DNA from: CBFGWV01 sp965652545
GTDB taxonomy: Bacteria; Pseudomonadota; Gammaproteobacteria; Competibacterales; Competibacteraceae
Direction: 5' to 3'
DNA length: 6,685 nt
Assembly (NCBI GenBank): GCA_965652545.1
Contig: CBFGWV010000267.1
Span: 1 to 6,685 of the forward strand
Under the pieces are notes generated by a model. The model was not told the DNA's origin and made no database searches. It was given only the letters and a program-made list of their open reading frames with translations. This document shows positions 6,141-6,685 of this stretch, one piece after another; within the stretch, counting starts at the first letter, position 1; every line of letters starts with the position of its first letter. The position numbers and the translations under genes were made by a program.

Positions 6141-6572
6141 TTACCGCAGCAATCCGAGTCGGCCGACGATTTTGCTCAACGGTTTGCGCGCGCCGACCAG
6201 GGCGATACCAACGTAATTGAGGCCCGGGGTTTCGACGCCCGCGACGGCCTCGCGGAACGCCTCATAATCGGTGGTCTGCTGGCCTTGCACCGGGAAGGTC
6301 ACCACATCGCACCCGGCTTCGACGCCCAGCGCACGCACCCGCACCAGTTCGTCCTGGCCCGCCGAGAGCACGGTGATACCGATAGGGATCAATCCAGGAT
6401 GGGCAACCCCGGATGCGTCCACCAGCGCCTCGCCGACCAGGTGGGGGTGCCGCTGGCCGATCGTCAGTGCAACCACCGCCGCTGCATTTGCCGCTTTACC
6501 GGCGGGCAGTTCGGCGTCCACGACGATGACGCAGCGCTGGGGTTTCACGACCTCGGTTATGGCATCGTCCAT
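6141..6572 (-). CDS. DUF2000 domain-containing protein
   Basis: The product is a small cytoplasmic protein of 143 residues covering the whole DUF2000 (PF09391) domain. Near its start it has RCVIVVDAELPAGKAANAAAV, followed by LTIGQRHPHLVGEALVDASG, HPGLIPIGITVLSA and a C-terminal LNYVGIALVGARKPLSKIVG. The family has an alpha/beta fold that I recall as related to peptidyl-tRNA hydrolase 2. No biochemical role is established. The frame is open to a TTG at 6593. An AGAGG at 6586-6582 fits GTG at 6575 (six bases) or ATG at 6572 (nine bases), and ATG is chosen, leaving a three-residue uncertainty. The gene is convergent with the AraC regulator, with seven bases between stops and no room for a separate terminator, so the two transcripts must overlap at their 3' ends. 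Confidence 0.88.
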   Translation of the reverse strand: MDDAITEVVKPQRCVIVVDAELPAGKAANAAAVVALTIGQRHPHLVGEALVDASGVAHPGLIPIGITVLSAGQDELVRVRALGVEAGCDVVTFPVQGQQTTDYEAFREAVAGVETPGLNYVGIALVGARKPLSKIVGRLGLLR

Positions 6573-6581
6573 CACAGCAAA

Positions 6582-6586
6582 CCTCT
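6582..6586 (-). promoter_or_regulatory. Ribosome binding site of the DUF2000 gene
   Basis: AGAGG on the minus strand lies six bases from a GTG at 6575 and nine from the ATG at 6572. It argues against the longer TTG start at 6593, which would lie upstream of it. Confidence 0.5.
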
Positions 6587-6593
6587 GGGGCAA

Positions 6594-6685
6594 TCGATTG
6601 GGAACGCCTGATTGTCCGCAGAGGCCGGTGGCTGTGTATTGAACGTTGTTGCAGTGCCCTTTTATGTCGAGCTGATGCAGAACGT
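6594..6685. other. Right-edge non-coding sequence upstream of the DUF2000 gene
   Basis: These 92 bp should contain the promoter of the DUF2000 gene. They are less GC-rich than the genes, with AACGTT and CCTTTTATG runs. I see no clear -35/-10 pair, no stable hairpin and no start of another gene. Confidence 0.4.

Noticed and set aside
6271..6642. Plus-strand open frames over the DUF2000 gene
   Set aside because: The translations show no domain pattern, while the minus strand gives an intact DUF2000 protein.

Overview
This is a 6.7 kb stretch of GC-rich chromosomal DNA (by eye about two thirds G+C, with strong G/C preference at third codon positions). It holds seven protein genes and no sign of an RNA gene, transposase, phage gene or CRISPR array. 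Its gene families are typical of Proteobacteria. A REP-like palindrome with a GTAGGAGCG head suggests a gammaproteobacterium of the xanthomonad/pseudomonad type, but this placement is an inference.

Left part (1-2272). A minus-strand gene (65-919) encodes a two-domain protein, an NTF2/SnoaL-like fold followed by an unnamed domain of about 150 residues. It is divergent from ada (1177-2259), a complete Ada methyltransferase/regulator with every key residue in place. The 257 bp between them are rich in inverted repeats, including the REP-like element. A 64-bp stub at the left edge has no assignable gene.

Middle part (2273-4355). An AraC-type regulator with the PF06719-type N-terminal domain (2273-3211, minus) is convergent with ada, 13 bp from its stop. 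It is divergent from a classical short-chain dehydrogenase/reductase (3408-4250, plus) across 196 bp. That gap carries three GCGTAT repeats next to the regulator start. This is a classic regulator/target pair, so the AraC protein probably controls the reductase and perhaps itself.

Right part (4356-6572). A terminator-like hairpin separates the reductase gene from a ketopantoate-reductase-family gene (4356-5288). A second AraC regulator, with a cupin N-terminal domain, follows after 23 bp (5312-6133) and is probably co-transcribed. It runs tail to tail, with a 7-bp gap, into a DUF2000 gene (6141-6572, minus).

Taken together, the window looks like ordinary accessory metabolism: alkylation repair, two NAD(P)H oxidoreductases of unknown substrate, two AraC switches and two poorly characterised small proteins. 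I see no clear new multi-gene system. The points most worth a second look are the domain fusion at 65-919, the PanE-like enzyme with altered active-site asparagines, and the repeat structure in the two divergent intergenic regions.
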